NCBI GenBank assembly: GCA_903914535.1
Contig: CAIWPG010000140.1
Coordinates: 1 to 64,000, forward strand
DNA from: an uncultured Oxalobacteraceae bacterium
GTDB lineage: Bacteria; Pseudomonadota; Gammaproteobacteria; Burkholderiales; Burkholderiaceae_D
DNA length: 64,000 bases
Direction: 5' to 3'
The notes under the pieces are model-generated. The model searched no databases. It had not been told where the DNA came from and was given only the letters and a program-made list of their open reading frames with translations. Shown one piece after another: positions 38,819 through 48,169 of this stretch. Made by a program: the position numbers and the translations under genes. Each line of letters begins with the position of its first letter. The first letter of the stretch is position 1.

Positions 38819-39838
38819 TTATATGGATTCCGGTCTGCGCAATTGCGTTGTGGTGACCAGTTCATGAAACTCCAGCACAGGGGATAAGCGTATGGTGTCT
38901 GATGGTGCCGGTGTTGCACAGGGCTCTTCATCAAAGGCAATATCACCCTGCGGATTGGCGGTTCCGTCAATTTTCAGGTCGCGGAAGTTAAACAAGTCTT
39001 TATCCATCAAATGGGACGGTACGACGGTTGATATGGCAGAGAAAATACTTTCTACCCGACCCGGGAATTTCTTTTCCCATTCGCGCATTAAGCCCTTGAT
39101 TTGCTTACGTTGCAAATTTTCTTGCGACCCACATAAATTACACGGAATGATAGGGAATTTTTTGACTTCGGCATAACGGATAGTGTCGGCTTCTTTGACA
39201 TAGGCCATCGGGCGGATCACGATATGTTTACCATCGTCGGATTGCAGTTTAGCGGGCATACCTTTGATTTTTGCACCAAAAAACATATTCAGGAAAAACG
39301 TTTCCAGAATATCGTCACGGTGATGGCCTAAGGCGATTTTATTGGCACCTAATTCATCGGCCACCCGGTATAAAATGCCGCGTCGCAGGCGCGAGCAGAG
39401 TGCGCAGGTGGTTTTGCCTTCTTCTACCACCCGTTTTACGATGCTGTAGGTATCCTGGTTTTCAATATGAAAAGGAATACCCAGTTTGCTCAGATAAGCC
39501 GGTAAAACGTCTTCCGGAAAATGCGGTTGCTTTTGATCCAGATTGACCGCAACGATATCAAAGTGAATCGGCGCACGTTCGCGCAGCGTCATTAAAATAT
39601 CCAGCAGGGCATAACTATCTTTGCCGCCGGACAGACACACCATCACTTTGTCGCCGTCTTCGATCATATTAAAGTCACCGATGGCTTGTCCTACCTGGCG
39701 ACATAAGCGTTTGTGCAGCTTATTGTTTTCGTAAGCAATTTTTTCGATGCTTTTTGCAGTCGGTGCGTTTTCTGCTTCGGTCTGTACTTCTGTACCAGAT
39801 ACCGGTACCTTGTTTAATTCGGTTTGCATAATACTCAT
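38819..39838 (-). CDS. ttcA: tRNA 2-thiocytidine(32) synthetase TtcA
   Basis: The 339-residue protein thiolates cytidine 32 of some tRNAs. It has the PP-loop [17 protein letters not shown] and the two cysteine pairs [10 protein letters not shown] and CNLCGSQ, which hold an Fe-S cluster. ATG 39838 lies 4 bp after the folB stop; an in-frame ATG at 39829 is an alternative. The longer open frame overlaps folB and is not conserved. It is the last gene of an SDR-folB-ttcA unit. Confidence 0.93.
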   Translation of the reverse strand: MSIMQTELNKVPVSGTEVQTEAENAPTAKSIEKIAYENNKLHKRLCRQVGQAIGDFNMIEDGDKVMVCLSGGKDSYALLDILMTLRERAPIHFDIVAVNLDQKQPHFPEDVLPAYLSKLGIPFHIENQDTYSIVKRVVEEGKTTCALCSRLRRGILYRVADELGANKIALGHHRDDILETFFLNMFFGAKIKGMPAKLQSDDGKHIVIRPMAYVKEADTIRYAEVKKFPIIPCNLCGSQENLQRKQIKGLMREWEKKFPGRVESIFSAISTVVPSHLMDKDLFNFRDLKIDGTANPQGDIAFDEEPCATPAPSDTIRLSPVLEFHELVTTTQLRRPESI

Positions 39839-39842
39839 TCGC

Positions 39843-40235
39843 TTATTCTTTAATCTGAAAAACTTCAACGCCGACACCATCACAATCGGGATAGACATCC
39901 GGTTTTGTGGTGGAAACGCGAACAGCGCGGACTTGAGGGTGTGCCAGCAGGCTGGCGGCCAAATCATCACACAGGGTTTCCTGTAAATGAATATGGCCGG
40001 TTTCCATACGTCTGACTACGGCACTACGCATCAAATCATAATCAACGACCTCATCCAGCAGGTCGTGCTGTGGTGTAGAATTTTGCAGGGGAATATACAG
40101 ATCAATATTGATCAATACCCGTTGTTCGCCTTTTTTTTCAAAGTCATGGACGCCGATGTTAATCATTACCTCGTAGTTGCGTAAAAATAAACGACGGCAA
40201 TTGTTTAACCGGGGATGAGCTAGGGCAGAAATCAT
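39843..40235 (-). CDS. folB: Dihydroneopterin aldolase
   Basis: The 130-residue enzyme cleaves dihydroneopterin to hydroxymethyl-dihydropterin in folate synthesis. Segments [30 protein letters not shown] and [17 protein letters not shown] contain the conserved Glu and Tyr/Lys positions of FolB. It lies 34 bp after an SDR gene and 4 bp before ttcA. Confidence 0.92.
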   Translation of the reverse strand: MISALAHPRLNNCRRLFLRNYEVMINIGVHDFEKKGEQRVLINIDLYIPLQNSTPQHDLLDEVVDYDLMRSAVVRRMETGHIHLQETLCDDLAASLLAHPQVRAVRVSTTKPDVYPDCDGVGVEVFQIKE

Positions 40236-40269
40236 AAAGGTTCAGTTTGTGTGAAATTGTGTAAATAAA

Positions 40270-41076
40270 TTAAGCCTGATGTGCGACGGTAAACATCACA
40301 TCGCGCGCCAGGGGAATCAAGTGTTGACCGCCATCCACAACCAGTATGGTGCCGGTCACAGAGCGGGCACAAGCAAAATAATGCACTGCATCCGCAATAT
40401 CCTGTGGCGTACTGGAATGACCTAATGCCGCTACCTGGTGCGTCTGATCAAAATTGAGCTGATCCTGATGTATCGATACCAGGGTCGCTCCGGGAGCTAC
40501 GCCCACCACCCTGACTTTGGGGGCCAGTGCTTGCGCCAGTGTGGTTGTGGCGCATTGCAGTGCGGCTTTGGAAAAGGTGTAGGATAAAAAATCGGGGTTT
40601 AAATTCACCAGTTTCTGATCCAGTATGTTGATCACGCAAGCTTGTTCGCCTTGCGGCGTTGCTTCAAACAGCGCCTGTGCCAGTATGACCGGCGCTGCCA
40701 GATTAATATGCATATGCTGATCCAGTATTGCCTGGCTAAAATCAGCCGGGCTATCCATCTCAAAAACTGAGGCATTATTGACGACACAATTTACCTGACC
40801 CAATGCCAGTTGCACTCGTCCCAGCAATCCGCGTACCGCAGTCTGGTCGGCCAGGTCGCACTGCAGAGCAACGGCACGCCGTCCCATTGCGATAATTTCA
40901 TTGACTACATCGTCGGCCTGTTGTGCTGAACCGTTAAAATGTACTGCAATATCCCAGCCATGTCTGGCCAGCGTCAGAGCAATGGTGCGGCCTATGCGTT
41001 TGGCTGCACCGGTAATCAGCGCGACGGGCGCCGCTGCAATTTTCGCGGTCTGGTTCAAAGGGCTGCTTGTTGTCAT
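40270..41076 (-). CDS. SDR-family oxidoreductase, probably a pteridine reductase (FolM-like)
   Basis: The 268-residue short-chain dehydrogenase has the cofactor motif TGAAKRIGRTIA, NNAS, and the catalytic YTFSK. TGAAKRIG with a basic residue after the glycines fits NADPH use and the FolM/PTR1 pteridine reductases. Position directly upstream of folB supports a role in reducing dihydropterin or dihydrofolate. The substrate is inferred. Confidence 0.75.
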   Translation of the reverse strand: MTTSSPLNQTAKIAAAPVALITGAAKRIGRTIALTLARHGWDIAVHFNGSAQQADDVVNEIIAMGRRAVALQCDLADQTAVRGLLGRVQLALGQVNCVVNNASVFEMDSPADFSQAILDQHMHINLAAPVILAQALFEATPQGEQACVINILDQKLVNLNPDFLSYTFSKAALQCATTTLAQALAPKVRVVGVAPGATLVSIHQDQLNFDQTHQVAALGHSSTPQDIADAVHYFACARSVTGTILVVDGGQHLIPLARDVMFTVAHQA

Positions 41077-41155
41077 TGTAGTAGGTGTAATGAATAAACG
41101 TGATTAATTTTCAGTGAAATGTTCGTATGTCAGGAATATTTACTACAATTGCACT

Positions 41156-42349
41156 ATGCAAATACCTCAATTACCCCAACCCACTCCTGCGGCACAAGCC
41201 GCTTCGCATGCTTTACTCATGCTGATCAAGCAAGAAATCATCGCTCAGTCAGGCTGGATTTCATTTGCACGTTATATGGAACTGGCGCTGTATGCGCCAC
41301 AACTCGGTTATTACACCGGCGGAGCGACTAAACTTGGTCACGCTGGTGATTTTACGACTGCTCCGGAAATTTCAGCGTTATTTGGTGCCACGCTAGCCCG
41401 TTTTGCGGCACAGGTATTACCTCAATGCGATAATCAGATCATGGAATTCGGTGCCGGTACCGGCAAGCTTGCTTTTGACTTGCTCACAGAGTTGCATCGT
41501 GAGCAATGTCCGCCACAGCGCTATTATATCGTTGAATTATCCGGTGAACTGCGGCGGCGCCAGGAGGATTTGTTAAAAGAGTTTCAGGAAGTGGTATGGC
41601 TGGATCAGATGCCTGCGGTATTTTCTGGTCTGGTGCTGGGGAATGAAGTATTGGATGCCATGCCTGTGCAATTAGTTAAAAAAATTGATTCGGACTGGTG
41701 TGAAGTGGGCGTAAGCTGGCAGGAGCGGCCAGGTGTATCGTCAGATGCCTTGCCGGATGAGCCGTCGGGACAGTTGGTCTGGGCGGACCGCCCGCTTGCC
41801 GACACCTCTGTTCTGGCGCAAATTCCGGATGCGGCTGCGCTGCCATCCGGGTATCTGACAGAATTGCATCCGGTCGGCCTTGGGTTTATGGCTTCGGTTG
41901 CGCAGATGTTAAAGGCGGGTGCGGCAGGGGCGGTGTTGTGGATAGACTATGGGTTTCCTGCTGCTGAGTATTATCTTCCTCAGCGTGACCAGGGGACGCT
42001 GATGTGTCATTACCGGCACTATGCGCATGGCGAGCCGTTTTATTGGCCCGGCTTGCAAGATATTACCTCGCATGTAGATTTTAGTGCTGTGCAACAGGCA
42101 GGTCAGCTGGCCGGGCTGGATTTATTATCCTATACCAGTCAGGCCGGATTTTTGCTGCATTCCGGGATCGGTGAATTATTGCTGCGCACCTCGCCGGAAG
42201 ATGTGCGGCATTATCTGCCACAATCTACCGCACTGCAAAAATTAATCTCACCGGCAGAAATGGGCGAGTTGTTTAAAGTCGTGATTATGGGTATAAATGT
42301 TGCCCTACCGAAAAATTTAATGCAACAGGATCGCCGTCATCGTTTATAG
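41156..42349 (+). CDS. MidA/NDUFAF7-like class I SAM-dependent methyltransferase (DUF185)
   Basis: The 397-residue protein has the DUF185 layout: FARYMELALYAPQLGYYTGGATKLGHAGDFTTAPEIS at the front, the SAM motif EFGAGTGKLAFDLL and the family segment VLGNEVLDAMPVQL. Mitochondrial NDUFAF7 methylates an arginine of complex I; the bacterial target is not established. ATG 41156 starts the family-like sequence; the frame reaches back to 41114. It is divergent from the SDR gene. Confidence 0.85.
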   Translation: MQIPQLPQPTPAAQAASHALLMLIKQEIIAQSGWISFARYMELALYAPQLGYYTGGATKLGHAGDFTTAPEISALFGATLARFAAQVLPQCDNQIMEFGAGTGKLAFDLLTELHREQCPPQRYYIVELSGELRRRQEDLLKEFQEVVWLDQMPAVFSGLVLGNEVLDAMPVQLVKKIDSDWCEVGVSWQERPGVSSDALPDEPSGQLVWADRPLADTSVLAQIPDAAALPSGYLTELHPVGLGFMASVAQMLKAGAAGAVLWIDYGFPAAEYYLPQRDQGTLMCHYRHYAHGEPFYWPGLQDITSHVDFSAVQQAGQLAGLDLLSYTSQAGFLLHSGIGELLLRTSPEDVRHYLPQSTALQKLISPAEMGELFKVVIMGINVALPKNLMQQDRRHRL

Positions 42350-42413
42350 TAGAGAGAATTGTCAGTAGTTTGCTGGCAATTTGTCGGCGAAGCATGGTTG
42401 CCCAGGTTTTAAG

Positions 42414-42456
42414 TCGTTATGTCAGATCGTTATGTCAGGTAATTATGTCATTATGT
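42414..42456 (+). repeat. Four short direct repeats of TTATGTCA/G before the DUF2905 gene
   Basis: TTATGTCAG, TTATGTCAG, TTATGTCAT and TTATGTGAC occur in a row in about 43 bp just upstream of the DUF2905 ribosome site. The spacing is irregular. The function is unknown. Confidence 0.5.
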
Positions 42457-42473
42457 GACTTCGGGAGGTAAGG

Positions 42474-42671
42474 TTGATTCGTTGGGTATTGGTCATATTT
42501 ATCGGGCTGATTGTGTTTTCCAGAGTGTTGCCCTGGCTGGAAAAATTTGGCATCGGCCGCTTGCCCGGAGACGTGCGATTCACCTTATTTGGCCGCGTAT
42601 TTAGTTTTCCATTTGCATCCACAATATTAATAACGATAGTGGTATTAATAATTGCAAAATTACTAAAATAA
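42474..42671 (+). CDS. DUF2905 small membrane protein
   Basis: The 65-residue protein has two transmembrane helices (about 3-20 and 45-63) joined by GIGRLPGDVRFTLFGRVFSFPF, the DUF2905 signature GrLPGDi. The start is TTG 42474 with a strong GGAGGTAAGG site directly upstream. Function unknown. It is on the same strand as the methyltransferase and the receiver-TPR gene. Confidence 0.88.
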   Translation: MIRWVLVIFIGLIVFSRVLPWLEKFGIGRLPGDVRFTLFGRVFSFPFASTILITIVVLIIAKLLK

Positions 42672-42727
42672 AAATAGTGATTATCACTGAGTGATTCATA
42701 CCACGCTATTTTCTACCCAAGGATGCT

Positions 42728-44350
42728 ATGAGCGCACTTGCTGATATCAGAGTCTTGCTCGTAGAACCCCAATCGGGGATGCGGGCGAGCATACACAATA
42801 TGCTTACCTTATGCGGCATTACTAAAATTGAGCATGCTATTTCTGCCGGCACGGCATTAGGTGCTATTCAATCCAGAACACTGGATTTGATTCTGTGCGA
42901 GTACGATTTAGGCATAGGGCAGGATGGGCAGCAATTGCTGGAAGATGTGCGGCACCATAAATTGATTCCGCTTTCCACACTGTTTTTTATGGTGACAGCG
43001 GAGCGTGGCTATGAAAAAGTGGTTAGCGCTGCCGAGTTGGCTCCCAATGATTATTTACTCAAGCCATTTACTGCCAGTAATTTATTGTTACGTGTAAATC
43101 GGGCTCTGGAAAAACGTGCGGCATTTCTTCCCATCTATGAACTTATCGAAACCGGTGATTTAATCAATGCATTGGCAGCGTGTAACCGTGCTGAGGAAAT
43201 GCATAGCCGGTATGCGGTTGATTTTATGCGCCTGCGTGCTGAGTTGCACGTTATGCTGGGCGAGGCGAATCAGGCAGAACTGCTTTATAAGCATGTTGTT
43301 GATAGTAATGGCGTTGATTGGGCCCGTTTGGGCGTGGCTAAATCCATGTATCTGCAGGGGCGACACCAGGAAGCAGGGCAGGCATTGCAGGCGCTGGTGC
43401 TCCACAATACCCTGTTTATGGATGCCTATGACTGGCTGGCAAAAAATCACGAAGCCAGCGGCCAGTTACCTTCTGCTAAGGACGTGCTGAGCACCGCTGT
43501 CGGTATTTCTCCGCATTCGGTACGACGTTTGCGCAAGCTCGGTCAGATTGCGTTAGAGACGGGGGATCTGGATAGCGCTGAGAAAAGTTTTAAAAAAGTC
43601 GTGAGCAAGGTTAGGTTTTCCGATTTTCGTGACCCTGAAGACCATGTAATGCTGGTGCATGCACTGGTGCAGAAGGGCGATTCGGCACAAGCCAGATCGG
43701 TCGTGCGTGAGCTGGAGAAAACCATGCCGAAGCAAATAAAAATGGCAGTATGCAAGGCTATTTCAACTGCGTATATACATGGGAAAAATAATGATCCGCG
43801 TGTTACGGAGGAATTGGCTGCAGCCGTGATGGGTAGCCGGGAAAATATTGGCTTATCGACCAGAATGAAGCTGGGACTGGCAAAAAGCTGTCTGGAAAAT
43901 AACCTGGATGAGCAAGCGTCGGAAGTTATCCTGGATGTCATGCGCAATAGCACCAATCATGTGGATATGGAGCGTGCTGTGACCATTTTTGAGCAGGCAG
44001 GCCGTGGTGAACTCGGACAAAAACTGGTTAAGCAAAGTCGGCAGGAGGTTATGGATATGGTGGCCGCCGGAGTACAAAAAGCCAAACAGGGCGACTATGC
44101 CGGTTCGGTTGAGCTGATGTCCATTGCAGCCAAACAGATGCCGGATAATCCGCAGGTCATTATGAATGCAGCTTTGGCGTACCTGAAGTGCCTGGAACAT
44201 ACCGGCTGGCAGCAAAATCTGGGTGACAAAGCCCGCAGCCTGATTGATGCAGCGCGTTTACTGGATCCGACTAACACGCGTATTCATGCCATGCGTGCTT
44301 TATACGATGAATTACAGGTAAAGTATGGTATTCAGCGTTCTTTTATCTGA
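42728..44350 (+). CDS. Receiver-domain protein with TPR repeats; phosphoacceptor Asp replaced by Glu
   Basis: The 540-residue protein has an N-terminal response-regulator receiver domain (1-125) and a long C-terminal array of tetratricopeptide-like helices with no DNA-binding or enzymatic output. The acceptor strand reads LILCEYDLG: Glu58 stands where the phosphorylated Asp is expected. LVEPQ replaces the usual acidic pair and LLKPF keeps the switch Lys. Glu can mimic aspartyl-phosphate, so the domain may be fixed in an active-like state or regulated in another way. VieB-like TPR regulators have a similar layout. No histidine kinase gene is near. Confidence 0.85.
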   Translation: MSALADIRVLLVEPQSGMRASIHNMLTLCGITKIEHAISAGTALGAIQSRTLDLILCEYDLGIGQDGQQLLEDVRHHKLIPLSTLFFMVTAERGYEKVVSAAELAPNDYLLKPFTASNLLLRVNRALEKRAAFLPIYELIETGDLINALAACNRAEEMHSRYAVDFMRLRAELHVMLGEANQAELLYKHVVDSNGVDWARLGVAKSMYLQGRHQEAGQALQALVLHNTLFMDAYDWLAKNHEASGQLPSAKDVLSTAVGISPHSVRRLRKLGQIALETGDLDSAEKSFKKVVSKVRFSDFRDPEDHVMLVHALVQKGDSAQARSVVRELEKTMPKQIKMAVCKAISTAYIHGKNNDPRVTEELAAAVMGSRENIGLSTRMKLGLAKSCLENNLDEQASEVILDVMRNSTNHVDMERAVTIFEQAGRGELGQKLVKQSRQEVMDMVAAGVQKAKQGDYAGSVELMSIAAKQMPDNPQVIMNAALAYLKCLEHTGWQQNLGDKARSLIDAARLLDPTNTRIHAMRALYDELQVKYGIQRSFI

Positions 44351-44373
44351 TCTTGGCGAGTCTGGCCGGCTGC

Positions 44374-45063
44374 CTAAGCCACCCGGCTGATTCGTATTGT
44401 GGGCCAGCGTCGTTGTCTTGCTTGTGCCGCCAGCTCCGGGCTGCCAATGAGAGCTATCGGGTGGCCTACCAGTTCAAGCATGGCGATGGCAGAACTGTCG
44501 CTGCCCATGGCATAGCAACTGGCTTCGGAAACTTGTTGTTCATCCAAAAATAGCATAATGGCGGTTGCTTTACTGTCGCAACTGATGTCCGCTGAAATGG
44601 TGCGGTTTTTTAGTATTTCACCGGGGCGTAACAGCCGGGCAGACAAAATATGTGCAATGCCCAGTGCGCGCGCAATCGGGCGCATTATTTCTATGAGTGA
44701 GCTTGATACCAGTACCGGTTCGACACCGAGGGCACGCAGACGTCGTATTTCGTTATAGCTTTCTTTTACCCAGAAAGCAGATTTATTTCTACTGACATGT
44801 GCAAACCAGTCTTCCGCGCAGGTGCGGATGTCGGTCGCTTGTCTGTCAGCAAAAAAAGCGTAATAACGCTGGTTCAGTTCACGCTGAGTCACCCCCAGTC
44901 GGTTGAGGGTGTTCATAATCGTATTAATATCTTCGTACTCAATTGCCCGGTTGGCCCTTTTGGAGGGCAACCAGAAATTGAACCAGTAGTCATGAAAGCT
45001 CGGCATACTTTCAATCTTGATCAGGGTACTATCCACATCAAAAAATAAGAATTTTTTAGCCAT
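44374..45063 (-). CDS. HAD-IB family phosphatase-like hydrolase
   Basis: The 229-residue protein has HAD motif I FFDVDSTLIK (D9, D11), motif II in VLVSSSLIEIM and a later Asp region (YAMGSDSSAIAMLELVG). This is the pattern of the SerB-like IB group that dephosphorylates small molecules or lipids. ATG 45063 begins the motif I region; the frame extends upstream into hemB without conservation. It lies 19 bp after hemB on the same strand. The substrate is unknown. Confidence 0.8.
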   Translation of the reverse strand: MAKKFLFFDVDSTLIKIESMPSFHDYWFNFWLPSKRANRAIEYEDINTIMNTLNRLGVTQRELNQRYYAFFADRQATDIRTCAEDWFAHVSRNKSAFWVKESYNEIRRLRALGVEPVLVSSSLIEIMRPIARALGIAHILSARLLRPGEILKNRTISADISCDSKATAIMLFLDEQQVSEASCYAMGSDSSAIAMLELVGHPIALIGSPELAAQARQRRWPTIRISRVA

Positions 45064-45082
45064 GTCGGATAAGCCCCATCTA

Positions 45083-46102
<1,020 letters not shown>

Positions 46103-46165
46103 TTATAGGATTCTTAAAAAATAAACTAGATTAATGAAACTTATTTTACTGATCATACTCATAAG

Positions 46166-46263
46166 CAGTGGGTGAGTGATTGCCTCCCGCTGTAATCTCC
46201 CTGAGCGGGCACCTGTGAGGGTGTTATCGCCCGGCGTAGCGCAATGTTATGCCGGGTTTTTTT
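46166..46263 (+). ncRNA. Candidate small RNA between hemB and engB
   Basis: On the plus strand, opposite to both neighbours, three hairpins follow one another: CCCGCT/AGCGGG (46187-46210), CACC/GGTG (46210-46223) and CCCGGC/GCCGGG, the last followed by eight T (to about 46263). The minus strand has no T-run here, so the structure does not end engB. A weak promoter TTAATG-N17-CATACT (46131-46159) would start transcription near 46166. In gammaproteobacteria Spot 42 and ErsA lie next to engB, which makes the locus suggestive. No coding frame is convincing. Confidence 0.45.
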
Positions 46264-46266
46264 GTT

Positions 46267-47016
46267 TTATTCCGTATCTTTTTCTGTGTTTTCTGTATCC
46301 TGACCAGGCTCTGCTGCTGCCGGTTCTGTCAGTGGGGCGAATGACACAGGATCGATGTCCAGTCCCAGCAATTGCTGGATTTTGGCATCGGCTTCTTCGA
46401 TCCCGGTGCGTTTGAGTGCGGAAAAGAGTTGCGCGGTATAAGGAAATGGTACGCCGCCTTCATCTATGTAACTGGCTAATACCGATTTGGTCATACGCAA
46501 GGCATTGATGGAGTCGTTGCGGTTGAGTTTGTCTGCTTTAGACAAAATGCAGTGTATTGGCCGGCCGGTAGGGGCAAACCATTCCAGCATATTACGGTCA
46601 AGCTCAGTAAACGGGCGGCGCGCATCCATAATTAATACCAGCGCACTCAGTTGCTCACGGCTTCTTACATATGAGCCAAGTAGTTCGTTCCAGTGATTTT
46701 TAGCTGCGCCGGCAACTTCGGCGTAGCCATAACCCGGTAAATCGACTAATAGTGCGCGAATTTCATCCTGGTTGGTCAGATCTTTGCGATGCTGTCCTAC
46801 CTGAGCGCCGCCGATAGAGAAATAATTGATGTGCTGTGTGCGTCCCGGGGTCTTGGATGCAAAGGCTAATTTTTTTTGGTTACATATGGTATTGATTGCT
46901 GTTGATTTGCCGGCGTTGGAGCGCCCGGCAAAGGCCAGTTCGGGAACCTGCAAGTCTGGCAGGTTGCGAAGATGGTTAACTGTAGTGAAAAAGCGTGCTT
47001 GCCATAAGATGGACAT
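46267..47016 (-). CDS. engB: Ribosome biogenesis GTPase EngB (YsxC/YihA)
   Basis: The 249-residue GTPase takes part in large ribosomal subunit assembly. G1 is [13 protein letters not shown]3 [12 protein letters not shown] and G4 LSKADKL, typical of EngB. Compared with E. coli YihA (about 210 residues) it has an acidic, low-complexity C-terminal tail ([15 protein letters not shown]). It is divergent from cytochrome c4. Confidence 0.94.
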   Translation of the reverse strand: MSILWQARFFTTVNHLRNLPDLQVPELAFAGRSNAGKSTAINTICNQKKLAFASKTPGRTQHINYFSIGGAQVGQHRKDLTNQDEIRALLVDLPGYGYAEVAGAAKNHWNELLGSYVRSREQLSALVLIMDARRPFTELDRNMLEWFAPTGRPIHCILSKADKLNRNDSINALRMTKSVLASYIDEGGVPFPYTAQLFSALKRTGIEEADAKIQQLLGLDIDPVSFAPLTEPAAAEPGQDTENTEKDTE

Positions 47017-47147
47017 AAATTCAACCGAAAAATGCTACAAAAAGGGGTAAAGACCTAAGCAAGCTATTGTACAATAACGGGCTATTGAATGTTGATTAGT
47101 GTTGCTATACATAATGACATGGCATAAATGTGGCACAAGCGTGTGTG

Positions 47148-47201
47148 CTGATAATTATTATTGGATATTAATTCTTATTAATTATCAATAATAATTATCA
47201 G
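47148..47201. repeat. Perfect 16-bp inverted repeat upstream of cytochrome c4
   Basis: CTGATAATTATTATTG (47148-47163) and its exact reverse complement (47186-47201) are separated by 22 bp of AT-rich DNA that is itself partly symmetrical. It lies in the 398-bp gap between engB and cytochrome c4. It may be a cruciform, a transcription-factor site or a hairpin of the 5' leader. No gene lies in the gap. Confidence 0.6.
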
Positions 47202-47414
47202 TTAGTCACTAAAAATCGTCCGGTGGTGGTTGATGCCGGATTGGCATTGGTCTTATTTGGCTTAATGAAACTAAAATTTCATCAGATTCTGGCCAGACAT
47301 TGGTAAATGTCAATAAAGTGCGAAATAAGTGTCGGCGAAGTGTCAAATAAGTACAAAATGAGTGCCAAAAAATATGTTAGCATCTTCCTAAATTTCGTCT
47401 ATCAAGGTGTATGA

Positions 47415-48068
47415 ATGAACCAAAAATCTTTTCTTAAATCCATGCTCATAGCGATGCTGGCACTGTCAACGCTGGCCTATGCTAATGAAGAAAAGACAGC
47501 CGCTAAAGCTGACCCTGTCAAAGGAGAGGCACTCTTTACTGCCGGTGATGCAGCGCGCGGCATTCCTGCTTGTGTGGCATGTCACGGTGATGCAGGGAAC
47601 TCAACGATTACACAAAATCCAAAATTAGCAGGGCAACATTCTGCTTATCTGGTAAAACAATTAACTAATTTTACTGAGCCTGGCCGTAATAATCCGGTGA
47701 TGACGATGACGGCAAAAGCATTAACGCCGGATGATGTAAAAAATGTTGCTGCATATCTGAGTGCGCAGGCGCCAAAACCAGGCAGCGCAAAAAATAAAGA
47801 CATCGTTGAAATCGGTAAAAAAATCTATCGTGCCGGGATTTCTGAAAAAAATATCCCTGCCTGTGCCGGTTGTCACAGCCCGAACGGTGCCGGTATTCCT
47901 GGCCAGTTCCCGCGTATTGCCAGTCAGCATCAGGATTATGTGATTGCTCAATTGACTAATTTCCGTGCCGGTACACGCAGTAATAACGTTCCTATGGCAA
48001 CTATTGCCAAACGGATGTCGGATGATGAAATGAAAGCAGTTGCTGATTACGTTGCTGGCTTAAAGTAA
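47415..48068 (+). CDS. Cytochrome c4 (di-haem periplasmic cytochrome c)
   Basis: The 217-residue protein has a Sec signal (to about residue 24, AYA) and two homologous c-type domains with CVACH (C53, C56, H57) and CAGCH (C150, C153, H154). Met ligands are expected in PVMTM and VPMAT. Cytochrome c4 carries electrons to terminal oxidases. The next genes encode the System II machinery that attaches haem to such proteins. Confidence 0.93.
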   Translation: MNQKSFLKSMLIAMLALSTLAYANEEKTAAKADPVKGEALFTAGDAARGIPACVACHGDAGNSTITQNPKLAGQHSAYLVKQLTNFTEPGRNNPVMTMTAKALTPDDVKNVAAYLSAQAPKPGSAKNKDIVEIGKKIYRAGISEKNIPACAGCHSPNGAGIPGQFPRIASQHQDYVIAQLTNFRAGTRSNNVPMATIAKRMSDDEMKAVADYVAGLK

Positions 48069-48133
48069 GTAGCAGTAAGTATCGCAACAGGTGCACCATC
48101 TGGATCTGTTGTTGTAAAATAAATACACTAAAG

Positions 48134-48160
48134 GGGTGGCGCTAGCCGCCCTTTTTTTTT
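48134..48160 (+). terminator. Terminator between cytochrome c4 and resB
   Basis: Stem GGGTGGC / GCCGCCC (one G-U) with a GCTA loop, then nine T. It ends only 10 bp before the resB start codon, so resB expression either needs read-through or starts from another promoter. Confidence 0.88.
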
Positions 48161-48169
48161 AAAGATACC

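Noticed and set aside
46176-46415. 79-codon plus-strand frame before engB
   Set aside because: It crosses the terminator hairpin and runs into engB antisense; no protein similarity is visible.
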